24,502 nt of DNA from Chara braunii (GCA_003427395.1 BFEA01000168.1:2321291-2345792); one strand, 5' to 3'; counted from the stretch's first letter, positions 1-9,035 are shown. The notes: generated by a model not told the origin, from the sequence alone. Numbers and translations are program-made.

Positions 1-88
<88 letters not shown>
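1..88. repeat. (TC)29 then (TG)15 compound microsatellite
   Basis: Pure TC dinucleotides run from 1 to 58 and switch without interruption to TG from 59 to 88. The window edge truncates the left side, so the true length is unknown. It is slippage-prone and probably a length polymorphism. Confidence 0.98.
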
Positions 89-89
<1 letters not shown>

Positions 90-475
90 CACACAAACAC
101 GATATTCTTGAGCGAGATAGAAAATAATGGCACGCACGCAAGAAGAGCGGGGGAACTGCGCAATGACGGGAGCTGAAGCAGCCAGATCTTACAATCTGAA
201 GATGTTGGCGAGAAAAGGTCAGCGCGAGGGAGGGTCGCAATGGGGGAAGAGAAATGGGTAAAGCAGCTGAAGACGGGTATTGCCGCAGGCTGTCGAAAGA
301 TGAAGAGTCGGAGGGCAGAGGGAGTAGGAGAAGGACGAGGAGGAAGGATAACATCGCGGCTTACCTCTTTCGCGCGGTGCTGTTCACCGCTCCGACTATG
401 AAAAAAAGGTTCGACCGTTGGCGGCTTCCAGCGTCAATCCAGAGCACCGAACTGCTCATGCGTCCGCCCGGCCCT

Positions 476-478
<3 letters not shown>
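89..478. other. Gene-free purine-rich stretch
   Basis: This stretch is rich in G and A on the + strand. Frames that happen to be open run through low-complexity Arg/Glu/Gly codons and into the following TG repeat. I see no family, promoter or RNA gene here. Confidence 0.5.
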
Positions 479-515
<37 letters not shown>

Positions 516-600
516 CACAGCACCCCACACCCAGACTCATCCAGCACATGCATGCACACACAAACACGCGCACACGCATGCACGAATACACAGGCACTGA
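479..600. repeat. (TG)17 microsatellite followed by CA-rich tract
   Basis: TG dinucleotides occupy 479-513. A degenerate CACA/CACGCA-rich tract follows from about 548 to 600. The two are roughly complementary, so the region could fold back on itself. Translated frames across it (Cys-Val or Thr-His runs) are repeat artefacts. Confidence 0.95.
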
Positions 601-752
601 CGATCTCGCTGGAGGGGGACGTCGGCCTACTGGTTGGGCTGCGGTGGGAATAGGCATGGGTAGATGTGATAAGGAATCCTAGGGATGGGCTTTGGTACTT
701 TTCCTTCTTTTCTTATTAATTTTCTTTTCCTTTTTCTTTTTCTTTTTCTTTT
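601..752. other. Pyrimidine-rich stretch before the MITE
   Basis: The stretch grades into a TTTTC-type pyrimidine tract (about 700-752) that forms the MITE's insertion site. The tract resumes at 1120-1190 on the far side of the MITE. I see no gene. Confidence 0.5.
744..752. repeat. Target-site duplication, left
   Basis: TTTTCTTTT here is repeated exactly at 1120-1128 on the other side of the MITE. The low-complexity context means chance identity cannot be excluded. Confidence 0.6.
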
Positions 753-1119
753 GGGATAATTTGCAAAATACCCCCATAAGTTGAGATATATGCCAAAATG
801 CCCCTGAAAGAGAGGAATGCCATTTTGGGCCGAAATCTTTGTGTTGTGCCCCTGTCAGGCGTGTGTGCAACTTGGCAATCTGGACCTTCCCGTTTGGGCC
901 TTGGCCTTTTGCAATAGAGCCTAGGAACAGTTGTCAAGTACTGCTGCATTTTGCAAAGTTGGGTGGTACCCGGTAGGGCTATGTTGCAAAGATGGGGGTC
1001 CAACGGATGCCAGGGGTATTTCACAAAATATTTTTTTGTTAGAGGGGCACTCTACCCACATCTTTTAGGGGCTTTTTGGCATATATCTAAACTTATGGGG
1101 GTATTTTGCAAATTATCCA
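753..1119. mobile_element. MITE with 58-bp terminal inverted repeats (Mutator-like size and target duplication)
   Basis: The left arm, 753-810, begins GGGATAATTTGCAAAATACC. The right arm, 1062-1119, is its reverse complement with about four mismatches over 58 bp. A 9-bp direct duplication TTTTCTTTT lies immediately outside both ends (744-752 and 1120-1128). A 9-bp duplication with long inverted repeats is the pattern known for Mutator-like elements. The target lies in a pyrimidine-rich tract, so the duplication is weaker evidence than it would be in complex sequence. The 250-bp interior has no coding capacity, which marks the element as non-autonomous. The near-identity of the arms suggests a fairly recent insertion compared with the decayed surroundings. 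Confidence 0.9.
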
Positions 1120-1128
1120 TTTTCTTTT

Positions 1129-1990
1129 TTGTCTTTTTGTTTTCTTTCTTTTTCTTTCTTTTTCGTTTTTTCTTTTCTTTCGCTTGGTTTTCTTGTACGA
1201 TCAAAGTTCGAGGTCTGGGTAGCCTATCTTTTCTCTTTGCCTTTCTTTCGTTTTCTAGGTACGAAGTTCGAGGCTCTTGGGACTGCTTTTCTTCTATCTA
1301 AGGCCCCTTTCTTTGCTCTCCTTCAGGTGGGCCTTCTTTCGATTCTTTTATTTCTCTGGCCTTGGTTCTAGTCCTGGAGCATGGTCCCATTAGCAGTAGG
1401 ATAGGAGTGTGGTCGATCTAGTGTGACACTGAGTGGCAGCGGCCTAATAGGTTCATTACGAATTTATGGGCTGAGAAAACAAGAGAAAGGCAAAAAAAAG
1501 AAAAAGAAACAGAGTCCTCACACCGGACGGCAGAGTGCTTTCCAACCATCAGATCACAAATGATCTGATGGTGGTGGTTGCAAAAACAGTGAACAAAGTA
1601 ACTGCCAATTTTTTTGGAATAAACTCGACTTTTGTCAATAGTGATCATGACGCCCTCCATATACTCTGCGATTGAAGGAGGGCACCACCAAATGAGATAA
1701 TTGCACAACAGCAAACAAAATACAGAGAAACTTCTATCCAGTGGGCCTATGGCTGACCCCACCCTCTTTTGGGGTTGGCCATACCCCCAACAGATTGAAA
1801 AGATTTTTGCGGGACGCTTTTTTTGCACGACCATGCCCAGTGTTAAGAAGAGGAGAAGGGGAACAAAAATCTCCTTACTTTTTCAGGTAATACATGTAAA
1901 ATACTGACCGTGGGATCACGAGTACTGCACGACAGGATTTGAGTCACTCAATTGTCACACAAACTCTTTTTTATCCTGTTTCGTTGCTAG
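1129..1990. other. Gene-free stretch with one perfect hairpin
   Basis: Pyrimidine-rich at its left end, then mixed composition. The one clear structure is the inverted repeat at 1545-1572. Open frames on either strand here have no recognisable domain. A short basic peptide frame at about 1831-1887 runs into TTTTCAG|GTAATA, which could be read as a splice junction, but nothing independent supports an exon. Confidence 0.4.
1545..1572. repeat. Perfect 12-bp inverted repeat with 4-nt loop
   Basis: ACCATCAGATCA (1545-1556) and its exact reverse complement (1561-1572) are separated by CAAA. An exact 12-bp stem is unlikely to be frequent by chance in a window this size. The function is unknown; it may be a relic of a short inverted-repeat element. 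Confidence 0.85.
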
Positions 1991-2176
1991 TGGGAACATG
2001 CTCTTGGTGTCATCACTGGTCTTATCTTGTCTGTTACTACCGGTCTGTTTTTGAAAAGAGGTTTGAGAGTTCGACCTTTTGCCTTTCGAGCGTTGGAAAG
2101 TGTCAAAGAGGGTCTATCATTTCTGATCATATTTCTTTTTGTAGCCGACGAGTTAACTTTTGGTATTATATACTAG
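1991..2176 (+). pseudogene. Hydrophobic peptide block, possible membrane segments
   Basis: A 61-codon frame bounded by TAG at 1988 and TAG at 2174 encodes two hydrophobic stretches around a basic linker (KRGLRVRPFAFRALESVKEG), then LSFLIIFLFVADELTFGIIY. This is the pattern of a two-helix membrane hairpin. It has no start codon and reads on in the same frame after two further stops to about 2320. It may be the N-terminal part of the decayed gene that follows or a separate remnant. No family is recognised. Confidence 0.3.
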
Positions 2177-3026
2177 ATGTAGTAGCCTAGTCTATTCCTC
2201 CTCAATTCGCAGCTTGAAAAACCCCTGACGAGTGTCGGTTGGCGATTGACCAAAACACAACGTAAGGTTGCACCACTTCCAACCAGTCAGTCTTCAAGTG
2301 TAGTTTTTAAATATTGACGACTTTTGTTGTCGATGTTGACGACTGCTTCTTACGTGGAGATGATTATAGGAGGTCGGATTTAATGTTTAATATTTTAACC
2401 TCTTAAGGTCGTGTTCGGGAAAAAACTATGGTTTCTACTGTATTTGTCCTCTTTCATCTATCCTTGGTCTCATTCAGTCTTCCACTTTTTTTCTTGTTGT
2501 GGTGTGCTGACTACTAAGGTTCGCCTATGGTTGGTTTTGTATATGTATTGTGATTGAGTTGAAAACAACTACCATCTATTTGTATAGTAACCTTCGTAAG
2601 GATAAAACTATTCGACAAGTGGCTGTACTAGATCGACTCCCGGATCATTTTCAAAAGAAATATCCACAACCATTGCGGGTTCCTCTGATGAGGGCTAATG
2701 CTATCACGGTTAATGCCTTGTTTTTCGTGCCACGTGCACCTGCTTCGGCAGCAATAACTTATGCCTAGCCTACGGTGATGGCTTTTATCCCGATGCATGC
2801 AGAAATGAATCCTGGGGTAGGTGCGCGACCTTTGTCAACAAGGTGAAAATAAAGCATATCGAGAAAAAGGAGGAAGAGGAAAAAAAAAAGAAGTGTAGGG
2901 AAGATAAAAAAGGGAGAGAATAAGTGAAATAAAATATAAGTGATCGTCTGGAAAGCAAGCTGGTGTACTCAATTCAACCTAGAGAGCATATAGTGGAACC
3001 GGTGAACCATTTGAATCTTTTTTCGA

Positions 3027-4090
3027 ATGGGGCAGAGGGATCGTAGTACCTGCCACACTTTGCACTTACCGACAGAGGGAAAGGAGCCTTCGATGTATGG
3101 TGGAGCTTTGCCTATAGGAGAAAACTGGCGAATGGCAACCGGAGGGGTGAAATTGAGTGCACGTGGTAAGGAAAGTGACAAGTTAACAACTTTAAGAAGA
3201 GAAAATAAAGAATATCGAAACACACTAGAGAAGGAATCGGCAAGCAGCGAAAGTCTTGTCGAAAGATTGTTGAGAGACTCGGAGAATGAGGAGATAAGGC
3301 TTAAAGTTGGTCTAACAAATGAATCAGTGGAGAGTAAATTGAGTATTTTGGTGAGAGAGATGCATGAGTTACATTCTGGTCATGACCTGGATAAGGATTT
3401 GTTGGTTGGTCTCAAGGCAGAGATCAACATACAGAGGAAGGAAAAAAAACAATCCAAAGAGGAGGCACAAGTCTGAATGAACGAGGCATTGCGACCAGGT
3501 AATAAAAGAGGCAACATCTCTATTACCACGCTAAAATGTAGTACAAGGTGTAGGTCAAGACAGAGGATGACGAAGTCACCAGGTGAAAGTATGCGTGAAG
3601 AAATCGAACGAATGAAGAACATGGAGACTTGCAGGTAGCGTGAAGTGGAGGCGCTAAAACAACGACGAGCGGATGAAGAAGCAAAGAGAGTTTAGGCAGA
3701 AGCACAAGTGGAGAGGTTAACGATCAAGGCGGTTAAAGAACATTCAGACGGCACGAACCTGAAGGGCAAACTCGATGGGGTGGTGGCTAGCGGACAGAAA
3801 CCGGGGCGGCGAAGGAGGTCAAAGGCGATATATAGGCGTAGTAAAAAGGTTGCGGTGGATGATATTGTTGTGAACGATTGTTTCACCTTTCTATGTGAGA
3901 AAAGGAAAAAACTCAAGGCTTTAAAGAAATTTGGGTTGAAGAAACTATGTGAAACGGTGGAGATTGAATATAAGACGATTGATGAAACATTTGAGGAGTT
4001 AGCAGAGATACGAGCGAATTTGAGATTCGACAATCTGCGTGAAGAAGAGCGGGGGAAAACAACGAACCTTCGACAGGCCAAGATGGTAAG
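3027..4090 (+). pseudogene. Lys/Glu-rich coiled-coil-like block with three in-frame stops
   Basis: One reading frame is kept from 3027 to about 4090 with only three stops: TGA 3474-3476, TAG 3636-3638 and TAG 3693-3695. The peptide is rich in Lys, Glu, Arg and Leu with heptad-like spacing, as in coiled coils, and later contains a segment near 3850-3990 (DDIVVNDCFTFL, then KKLKALKKFGLKKLCETVEI). A competing, also protein-like frame covers about 2950-3130, so a frameshift near 3130 probably joins it. From about 4075 the coherent peptide moves to another frame (NYGGIVKRLLFYFSFVKDD, about 4157-4213; DASAREADFN at about 4232-4261), which ends at TAA 4277. Substitutions outnumber indels, as expected for a gene decaying in place. 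Function unknown. Confidence 0.5.
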
Positions 4091-4269
4091 GAAACTTGAA
4101 AAGAGGTGTTGGATATATTGTCTGGTTCATCTTAGGGAGGCGTCCCGAAAGCGACAAATTATGGAGGTATTGTTAAGCGTCTTCTGTTTTATTTTTCTTT
4201 TGTTAAGGATGATACGGAGAGTAAGGTCTTTGATGCGTCTGCGAGGGAGGCTGACTTCAATCTTGTTCT

Positions 4270-5142
4270 ACTAAAATAAATTCGTCGGGAGTCAAGCAGT
4301 GTAATTATTCGACGAAGATTAAGAGTGAGGGTGTTGATCTTGTGAATTGTGAGGGACTGTTGGTTTATGCATTGTTGTCATCATGGACTAAGTACGTGTA
4401 TATAAGGGTTACAGCTCCATCGTTGGATTAGCGCTGGAGAGAATATCTCTTTCGTGTGAAAAATAGACAGGTCGTGGAGACGGAAAAAAAAAACAATCGT
4501 CTGTATAACTGGTTGAGTCGTTGTGGGGTGACGCGATATGCAGCGATACCATTAATCCGCTACTCACAATAAGATTTGTTCAAAGTAGAAAGGTTTGTGA
4601 TTCAACTAATGTATGTGTATCTTAACATAGAGGACAAATTGAGTAAGTGTCGTTAGCGCAAGGCAAGTAAGAAGGAAAAATGCAAAAGGTCGGGCGACCG
4701 AAGAAGAACGGTTGTCGGTAAGAGGACATATACGCATCTCACCTTTGTGGATCCAGATGGACGATCTTCAGTTAACTTACAACAGTTACTTAATGAATAC
4801 AGGAAAAAGGGCATCAAAAGTATGAACATTCAGTGCAATGGGGGTCGCCTGTTAATTAGTCAGTGAACATTGCTTAAATAATGTTTTGGTTCATCTGGGA
4901 CCTTCTCTTGTTATGGTAAGTTGCAGTTACGAGGGACAAGGGAATGGATTGTTGATAAAATGATAGAGTTCACCAACGTTATTTTTTTCTGCTATTTTTT
5001 TACCGCTTTCAAACATGAGTTGGTAAAATTATGGAGTTGTCCGCCTACACGTAAGGATTTGTATAGTTGGAACTTTATACAATTAATCTGGATGTTTAGT
5101 GCTATTTTATCATTTTATGAGAACACACAATATATTTTTTAA
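4270..5142 (+). pseudogene. GIY-YIG endonuclease domain plus unrecognised C-terminal part
   Basis: A single frame is kept for about 290 codons with six stops (TAG 4429, TAA 4570, TAG 4654, TGA 4864, TAA 4879, TAA 5140) and no indel. The 92 codons at 4351-4626 match the GIY-YIG nuclease layout: LVY and then YIR about ten residues later stand for the GIY and YIG motifs; RWREYL carries the usual catalytic-arginine motif; LYNWL..CGV..Y..IPL is the middle helix-strand; and ERFVIQL....LN carries the metal-binding Glu and terminal Asn. Length and spacing agree with the family (about 90-100 residues). GIY-YIG enzymes nick DNA in homing introns, Penelope-like elements and repair proteins. Two later blocks, about 4711-4863 and 4882-5139, are protein-like but unrecognised. 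The first motif is weak (LVY for GIY), so a divergent member is likely. Confidence 0.6.
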
Positions 5143-5383
5143 GATGTATTCTCTCGGGGGTAATAAAAAGACGCGTGAAGATTGACGTGGGGAATCGACT
5201 GAATCAGACCATTATGAGCCATAGTATGGTGGTTGGCCTCACAGATGATCGCGCTCTGTGGTACGCGGACGGTTAAAGTTATGCGATGTGGGCCCGTCGC
5301 GACTTTGATTTTCGACGACGACGGGCTTGCACGCCTTGACACGTTAGAGGCTCAGACTCACGAGGGGCATTAGTTGTATCATA

Positions 5384-6030
5384 GTTAGGTATGCCCTCAG
5401 TAAATTTCATTTAGATCTTGGAGGTGTTATATGTTCTGCTATCCCGCAGAGGAATTCTGTATATTCTGGTTTCGTGAGGTATCCATAAAACATAAAAATA
5501 AAAATAAAAATCAATAGATAGAACCGTTGGATTGATAGTATTCGGATTGCCCTGATGATTTCACGATCATGCTTTAACATTGAAGGGTAATTACATGTGC
5601 AAACAAAAATATTAGTGCACATATCGGTTAGGACAGTAATCTGACGCGAGTAGGAGAAAAATAAAATTTTGGGCGCAGGCGGACGACAAACCATCAAGAA
5701 CGATGAATGTTTTCGACTCACTTGATAAGTTATTAGTAGTTCTACCATTTCAAGAGTTGCACAAAGATAATGTAATGTAACCTAGACCAAGGAGAAAAAA
5801 ATGAAGTACACCTTTGAGCTAATCACCATACAACGTAGGTGATTAGCAATTCACATCATGCGATAACATTTTGGAGTTGTGCAAAGAGGAGCACTCTAAC
5901 TAAGTTAGGATTCCTTCTGAAACCGTCTGAGGAGCGACTAAAAGATCTGACACGTGGGTCTTGTCTGTATGTTTCAATTAGCAGAACAGAAAGATCAAAG
6001 ACTTGTGTCGAGGTTCTTCTTGTATGTTAG
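5384..6030 (+). pseudogene. Downstream protein-like blocks of the decayed gene
   Basis: 5384-5488 in one frame reads VRYALSKFHLDLGGVICSAI and continues to a TAA at 5486. Then 5640-6030 in another frame gives an acidic and aromatic stretch (KFWAQADD, then FDSLDKLLVVLPFQELHKD) to TAA near 5778, and a last block (SDTWVLSVCFN.QNRKIKDL) after several stops. The peptides look globular, and they keep the + strand orientation of the GIY-YIG block, so they probably belong to the same dead gene. I recognise no family. Confidence 0.35.
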
Positions 6031-6110
6031 GCACTAGGTAGCACGCCGTACACGTACGTATTCCAGCGTACTCGTACGAACCCAAAATCGCGCATACGCT
6101 GTCGACGCGA

Positions 6111-6155
6111 ATACCCTTATAAGGGTATCCGCCCTGGTTTTTGCAAGTGACAGAA
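6111..6155 (+). repeat. Shared 45-bp block with perfect 18-bp palindrome (copy 1)
   Basis: The block starts with the perfect palindrome ATACCCTTATAAGGGTAT (6111-6128) and continues CCTGGTTTTTGCAAGTGACA. The same block occurs inverted at 21152-21196 with about two to three differences. Weaker similarity continues for roughly 50 bp beyond it. Confidence 0.85.
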
Positions 6156-6557
6156 GGGCCGTTGGTTCAAACTTTTTGAATGTTCGCGCAGGTCAGGGTG
6201 GTTGCCTGCGTACGGGTCAGAGTTGTCTTAGTAGAAAGGGTGAGTCGGCGCGCAATTTTAAGGCGCGCGTGTGATTTTACCCTTTTGATCGTAATGCCGG
6301 CGTAAACATCCGGCTTGATGTTGTTTACTGATTAGATTTAGGAGTAAAAAGGCTTGGCCTTCGTCTACCACGTCCGACCGACAGTAAGCTTGGTGTGTGG
6401 GGTGGCATGCGTAGTGGTCACCGCGCAGTGAATGCTAGCCGGCGGGGATGCCTAGTGATTGTGGGTAGGTTGCAAGTGGAAATGTGACTCAGGGTGTTTT
6501 CTTGGCCCTGAGCATCTGCGTTGCGTCACTTCACATGGGATTCCGCGAGTGTTGGTA

Positions 6558-6700
6558 CCAGGCTTGGGCTTAGCCCTATAGGTTACAGTATTAGACTGTT
6601 ACAGTGAAGGAGCGGGGATCGAGGCGAGCAGGCGGCCGCGTGGGAGCAACAGAGCAGCATGGAGAAAGTCGAGGGGTTGAGGGCCGTTGAGGCTATCCCC
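6558..6700 (+). repeat. Composite-repeat block containing GGGTTGAGGGCC (copy 1)
   Basis: GGCTTGGGC, GGTTACAGTATTAGACT and GGGTTGAGGGCC followed by TGAGGCTATCCCC reappear in the same order on the - strand at 20571-20713. Identity is interrupted by small indels. Two copies of GACGACGGGTTCGA, about 29 bp apart, follow at about 6725-6767. Confidence 0.75.
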
Positions 6701-6998
6701 CTCAACTTTTGCTAGTCGACGCGACGACGGGTTCGAACAGCTAGATGATGAGACGACGGGTTCGACCCACTGGACTGACCAGGTGCCAGCAGCCTTTGTT
6801 CCCCTAAATGTCCTTCGTTGTAGTTTTTTTTTGTTTTTGTTTTTTTTTACAAGTTTATTTGCTCCGTCTCTTTCGAGGCCTGACGTAAAGGTCGCGGTCG
6901 GACCAGGCGAAGGGGGGGTATGGTGGTTCTCCGCCAAAGGGTCCGACGCAAGGGTGGTATTACCTGGTGGTAGTACTGAGGGGCCGTACCCCGTTCTG

Positions 6999-7095
6999 GT
7001 CCTTCGGGACATCCGTTAAAATTGGGACGATACAAAGAAGATTAGCATGGCCCCTGCGCAGGAATAATACGTATAAACCAAGGACCACTTTCTAC
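6999..7095 (+). ncRNA. U6: U6 spliceosomal snRNA-like sequence, probable pseudogene
   Basis: U6 RNA forms the catalytic centre of the spliceosome. The plant-type 5' end GTCCTTCGGGACATCCG (6999-7015) is present, followed by TAAAATTGG.ACGATACA and a block identical to U6 at 7037-7060, including ATTAGCATGGCCCCTGCGCA. The 3' third is diverged (short deletion, altered ATAAA..GGACC end). The invariant ACAGAGA box reads ACAAAGA at 7032-7038, a change expected to damage splicing. A 21-T run (7096-7116), suitable as a pol III terminator, follows. I see no TATA box or plant upstream sequence element at the usual distances, so it is probably a non-functional copy. Identification as U6-derived is secure; activity is not. 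Confidence 0.88.
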
Positions 7096-7116
7096 TTTTT
7101 TTTTTTTTTTTTTTTT
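7096..7116 (+). terminator. T21 run after the U6-like sequence
   Basis: Twenty-one T residues directly follow the U6-like 3' end. Pol III stops at runs of four or more T, so the position fits. On the other strand it could equally be a retrotransposition poly(A) tail. Confidence 0.6.
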
Positions 7117-7479
7117 GCTTTCACTTCAACGAATGCATCGTACTCTCGCTTGGAGAACTAGTGTCCCATCGGGCTGCGAGGCGCTCCGGATCGGAGCGTA
7201 GCCCCGATTGACGTCAGCACGACTGAGCCGGAAGGATGGCGGGGTAGCGGGTTCGGGCGCATTGAAGGGAGGAGAGCGCACACGTTACTTTATGGTTCCT
7301 GACGGGGAAAGAGGCCATCCTGAGGGATTTGGGTATGGCGAGTTGCATGGTGTGGTTAGTTTTAGTGTTAGAATAACTGTTAACTTGGCACGAGCGCCGA
7401 GAGCTGCGCGGGGCTATGGAAGGGGAAGGAGCTGGTCTCGAGGGCCATAAGAGACGATTGTCACCACAAGTATGAACCT

Positions 7480-8290
7480 GTGTACCATCCATTCTCCGCA
7501 GGGTGCAGAAGAGGATGTGGTTCTCAACCGCACTAAGCGGTTGTCTAGCGTCGAGAGATTAACCCTCAAGGCGCGTGTCAGCCGACACTTGAGTGTCAAT
7601 GCGACCCTCGAGACTAACGAAGACCACATGAGTATGGGTACTGCATAGTACGCCACCATTGCGACCATTGACGTACGTCTGCACTGCGAATCGATATGAG
7701 TTAACCCTGCGTCCGCGCGATCTTATACCAAGCCTCGCGCGCGATGCCTATCCGATTTTTGCATCAGAAAGTTAAGGGACGACCGCAAGGGACTAGGAGA
7801 GTTGCCGCGTTGTTTGCGTATGTGTGTGTATGTATGAATATTTTATTCTTTGTGGTTGCGAGAGTAATGTGCGCGTGGTGAGTGGGATACGTCCTAGTCG
7901 ACCGACGACGAATCCCACTTGGGACTTCACCCCCCCAAGATGTCGGTTCACGTACGGGTCCGATAAAGGCGTAATACCGCTCGTGCCCCCTATGCTACAA
8001 CGAACGAGAAATGCCCTCAGTTGGTCCACCTCTGCAATTGCAGCTGATTAGCTTTCGTACTGTGGACTGGTAGCTCGGCGGGGATATGCCCACCGGAGGG
8101 AGGTGACAGCTCCCGTAAGGTGGAGGTAAGTCGTGCCTCGCGTAGGCCCTGTCCTGTCGTAGAGGCTCGCGAGAGGTATGGCTGACGCACTCGGCCGGAG
8201 CGGCTTGTGGAAGCTCCACGTATATTCGCGACGAGTATTTAGACTAACTCCTGCGTAACGCAGCCGGGAGGGTCCCTCGCTGCCTTGTGC
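7480..8290 (+). repeat. Composite repeat 3' module, copy A
   Basis: Two well-conserved parts, 7480-7690 and 7880-8285, match the - strand of 15780-15980 and 15205-15590. The second part also matches 9540-10015 on the + strand. Shared landmarks are GTGGTTCTCAACCGC (about 7518-7532), GACTTCACCCCCC (7923-7935), the splice-donor-like AGGTAAGT at 8124-8131, and TGACGCACTCGGCC (8181-8194). All three copies are GC-richer than their surroundings. No coding frame is shared among them, so conservation is at the nucleotide level. Class unknown. Confidence 0.8.
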
Positions 8291-8320
8291 GGTACCGGAC
8301 CGATGCGCTCCATAACGCGT

Positions 8321-8352
8321 AAAAAATAAAATAAATTAATAAATAAATAAAT
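8321..8352 (+). repeat. A-rich (AAAT)n run
   Basis: Short AAAT/AAAAT tandem tract directly after the 3' module, in the position expected for a poly(A)-derived tail. Confidence 0.85.
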
Positions 8353-8560
8353 CCAAAACATCTGAAAAACTAGTATGTTGTGCAGAATAATGATACAAAG
8401 AACTTTTGTCTAGGAGTAATACCCGAATTCCCAACCAGTCGTGATTTAAAAGTAAAAAAACTTAAAGAAAACTTCAAAATAATAGAATAATAAACTATTT
8501 TTAAATAGGTTTAAAATTATTATGATAATAGTACTTTTTTTTCAGTTTTTAATTTCTTAC

Positions 8561-8637
8561 TACTCGAGTTTGATTGGGAATTCGATGATGACTCTCAGGA
8601 AAAAGTTTTTTGTATCATGTTTTTGCATAACATATAT
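8561..8637 (+). repeat. Direct repeat, left copy
   Basis: TACTCGAGTTTGAT through TTTTGCATAACATA is repeated at 9041-9117, 480 bp downstream, at roughly three-quarters identity. The pair brackets an AT-rich interval that contains the Cys-rich open frame. Confidence 0.75.
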
Positions 8638-8660
8638 TTGACCTATAAACGCCGTAGGAC

Positions 8661-9035
8661 ATGAAATGGTCGTTGCCCACGAAATGGACAACAATTGAAA
8701 CCGGATGTAAGGTCTGCCTATGCTGCGATGCTAAGTACACTCCTGCACCTTTAAAAGAGAACAAACCCCTGATATTTTGTAATATGTCAGTTTTCAAGAC
8801 CGATACCTTCAACCACACTGACATTCATCCAAAGCAAAGATGCCCCTTGTATCTTTTTTTCCACTCTATCAAACACATCGCCAGTGAAGATAAAATCCGG
8901 GCTGTTTTTTTTTTTTCCATCTACTACAAATCAAATCGCATCTTACTTGTTACAAAAGTTTGTTTTTATTTTTTCTGTGTTTTTCGTACTTTTTTTAATT
9001 TTTTATTTCAATTTATTTGTTTTTTGTGTCTTTGA
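8661..9035 (+). CDS. Unrecognised Cys-rich open frame, doubtful
   Basis: A 124-codon frame opens with ATG at 8661, three bases after the in-frame stop TAG at 8655-8657. Residues 17-22 read CKVCLC, with a further Cys at 23, a Cys near 40, and paired His near 53 and 57, giving a possible metal-binding pattern. The second half runs into poly-T-coded Phe repeats and hydrophobic sequence, which is unlike a real protein end. The first 75 codons look more protein-like than chance, and this may be a decayed exon. It lies between the two copies of a 77-bp direct repeat. No family is recognised. Confidence 0.22.
   Translation: MKWSLPTKWTTIETGCKVCLCCDAKYTPAPLKENKPLIFCNMSVFKTDTFNHTDIHPKQRCPLYLFFHSIKHIASEDKIRAVFFFSIYYKSNRILLVTKVCFYFFCVFRTFFNFLFQFICFLCL

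Larger units (their letters stand above)
1991..6030 (+). pseudogene. Large decayed coding region encoding a GIY-YIG nuclease-containing protein
   Basis: Over about 4 kb the + strand repeatedly yields protein-like sequence, interrupted by in-frame stops and frame changes. In order: a hydrophobic block (1991-2176); a block ending in a Pro/Ala-rich tail (2550-2768); a basic low-complexity run (about 2860-2930); a Lys/Glu-rich coiled-coil-like block (3027-4090); a short block in another frame (about 4100-4279); the GIY-YIG block (4270-5142); and further blocks at 5384-5488 and 5640-6030. The last contains a Leu/Val/Pro segment near 5715-5760 that looks like a folded core. No start codon, promoter or splice plan can be fixed. 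It is most simply a dead mobile-element or domesticated nuclease gene, or two adjacent dead genes. Whether all blocks belong to one protein is inference. Apart from GIY-YIG I recognise no domain. Confidence 0.6.
6050..8290 (+). repeat. Composite repeat, copy 1 (+ orientation)
   Basis: Four separated blocks here recur in the same order but inverted further right in the window: the palindrome block (6111-6155 / 21152-21196), the 'TTGAGGGCC' block (6558-6700 / 20571-20713), a U6-like sequence (6999-7116 / 19843-19950), and the 0.8-kb 3' module (7480-8290 / 15205-15980). Between blocks the two copies align poorly or carry insertions. The 3' end is followed by an A-rich (AAAT)n run, which could be a retrotransposition tail. 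No protein-coding capacity is evident, so this is a non-autonomous element or a duplicated non-coding segment. Confidence 0.65.

Noticed and set aside
254-682. Open frames of 98-142 codons on both strands
   Set aside because: They run through the TG/CA microsatellite and low-complexity purine sequence; the peptides are repeat-derived.
716-1371. Open frames across and beside the MITE
   Set aside because: They translate inverted repeats and TTTTC tracts into Phe/Ser or Lys runs. The DNA is explained by the MITE and its pyrimidine-rich target.
1418-1834. 138-codon - strand frame
   Set aside because: No recognisable domain, spans the perfect hairpin, and lacks supporting context; open by chance is the simpler reading.
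2860-2930. Nuclear localisation signal in a Lys/Arg run
   Set aside because: The run comes from an A/G-rich low-complexity tract after two in-frame stops, so no protein context supports it.
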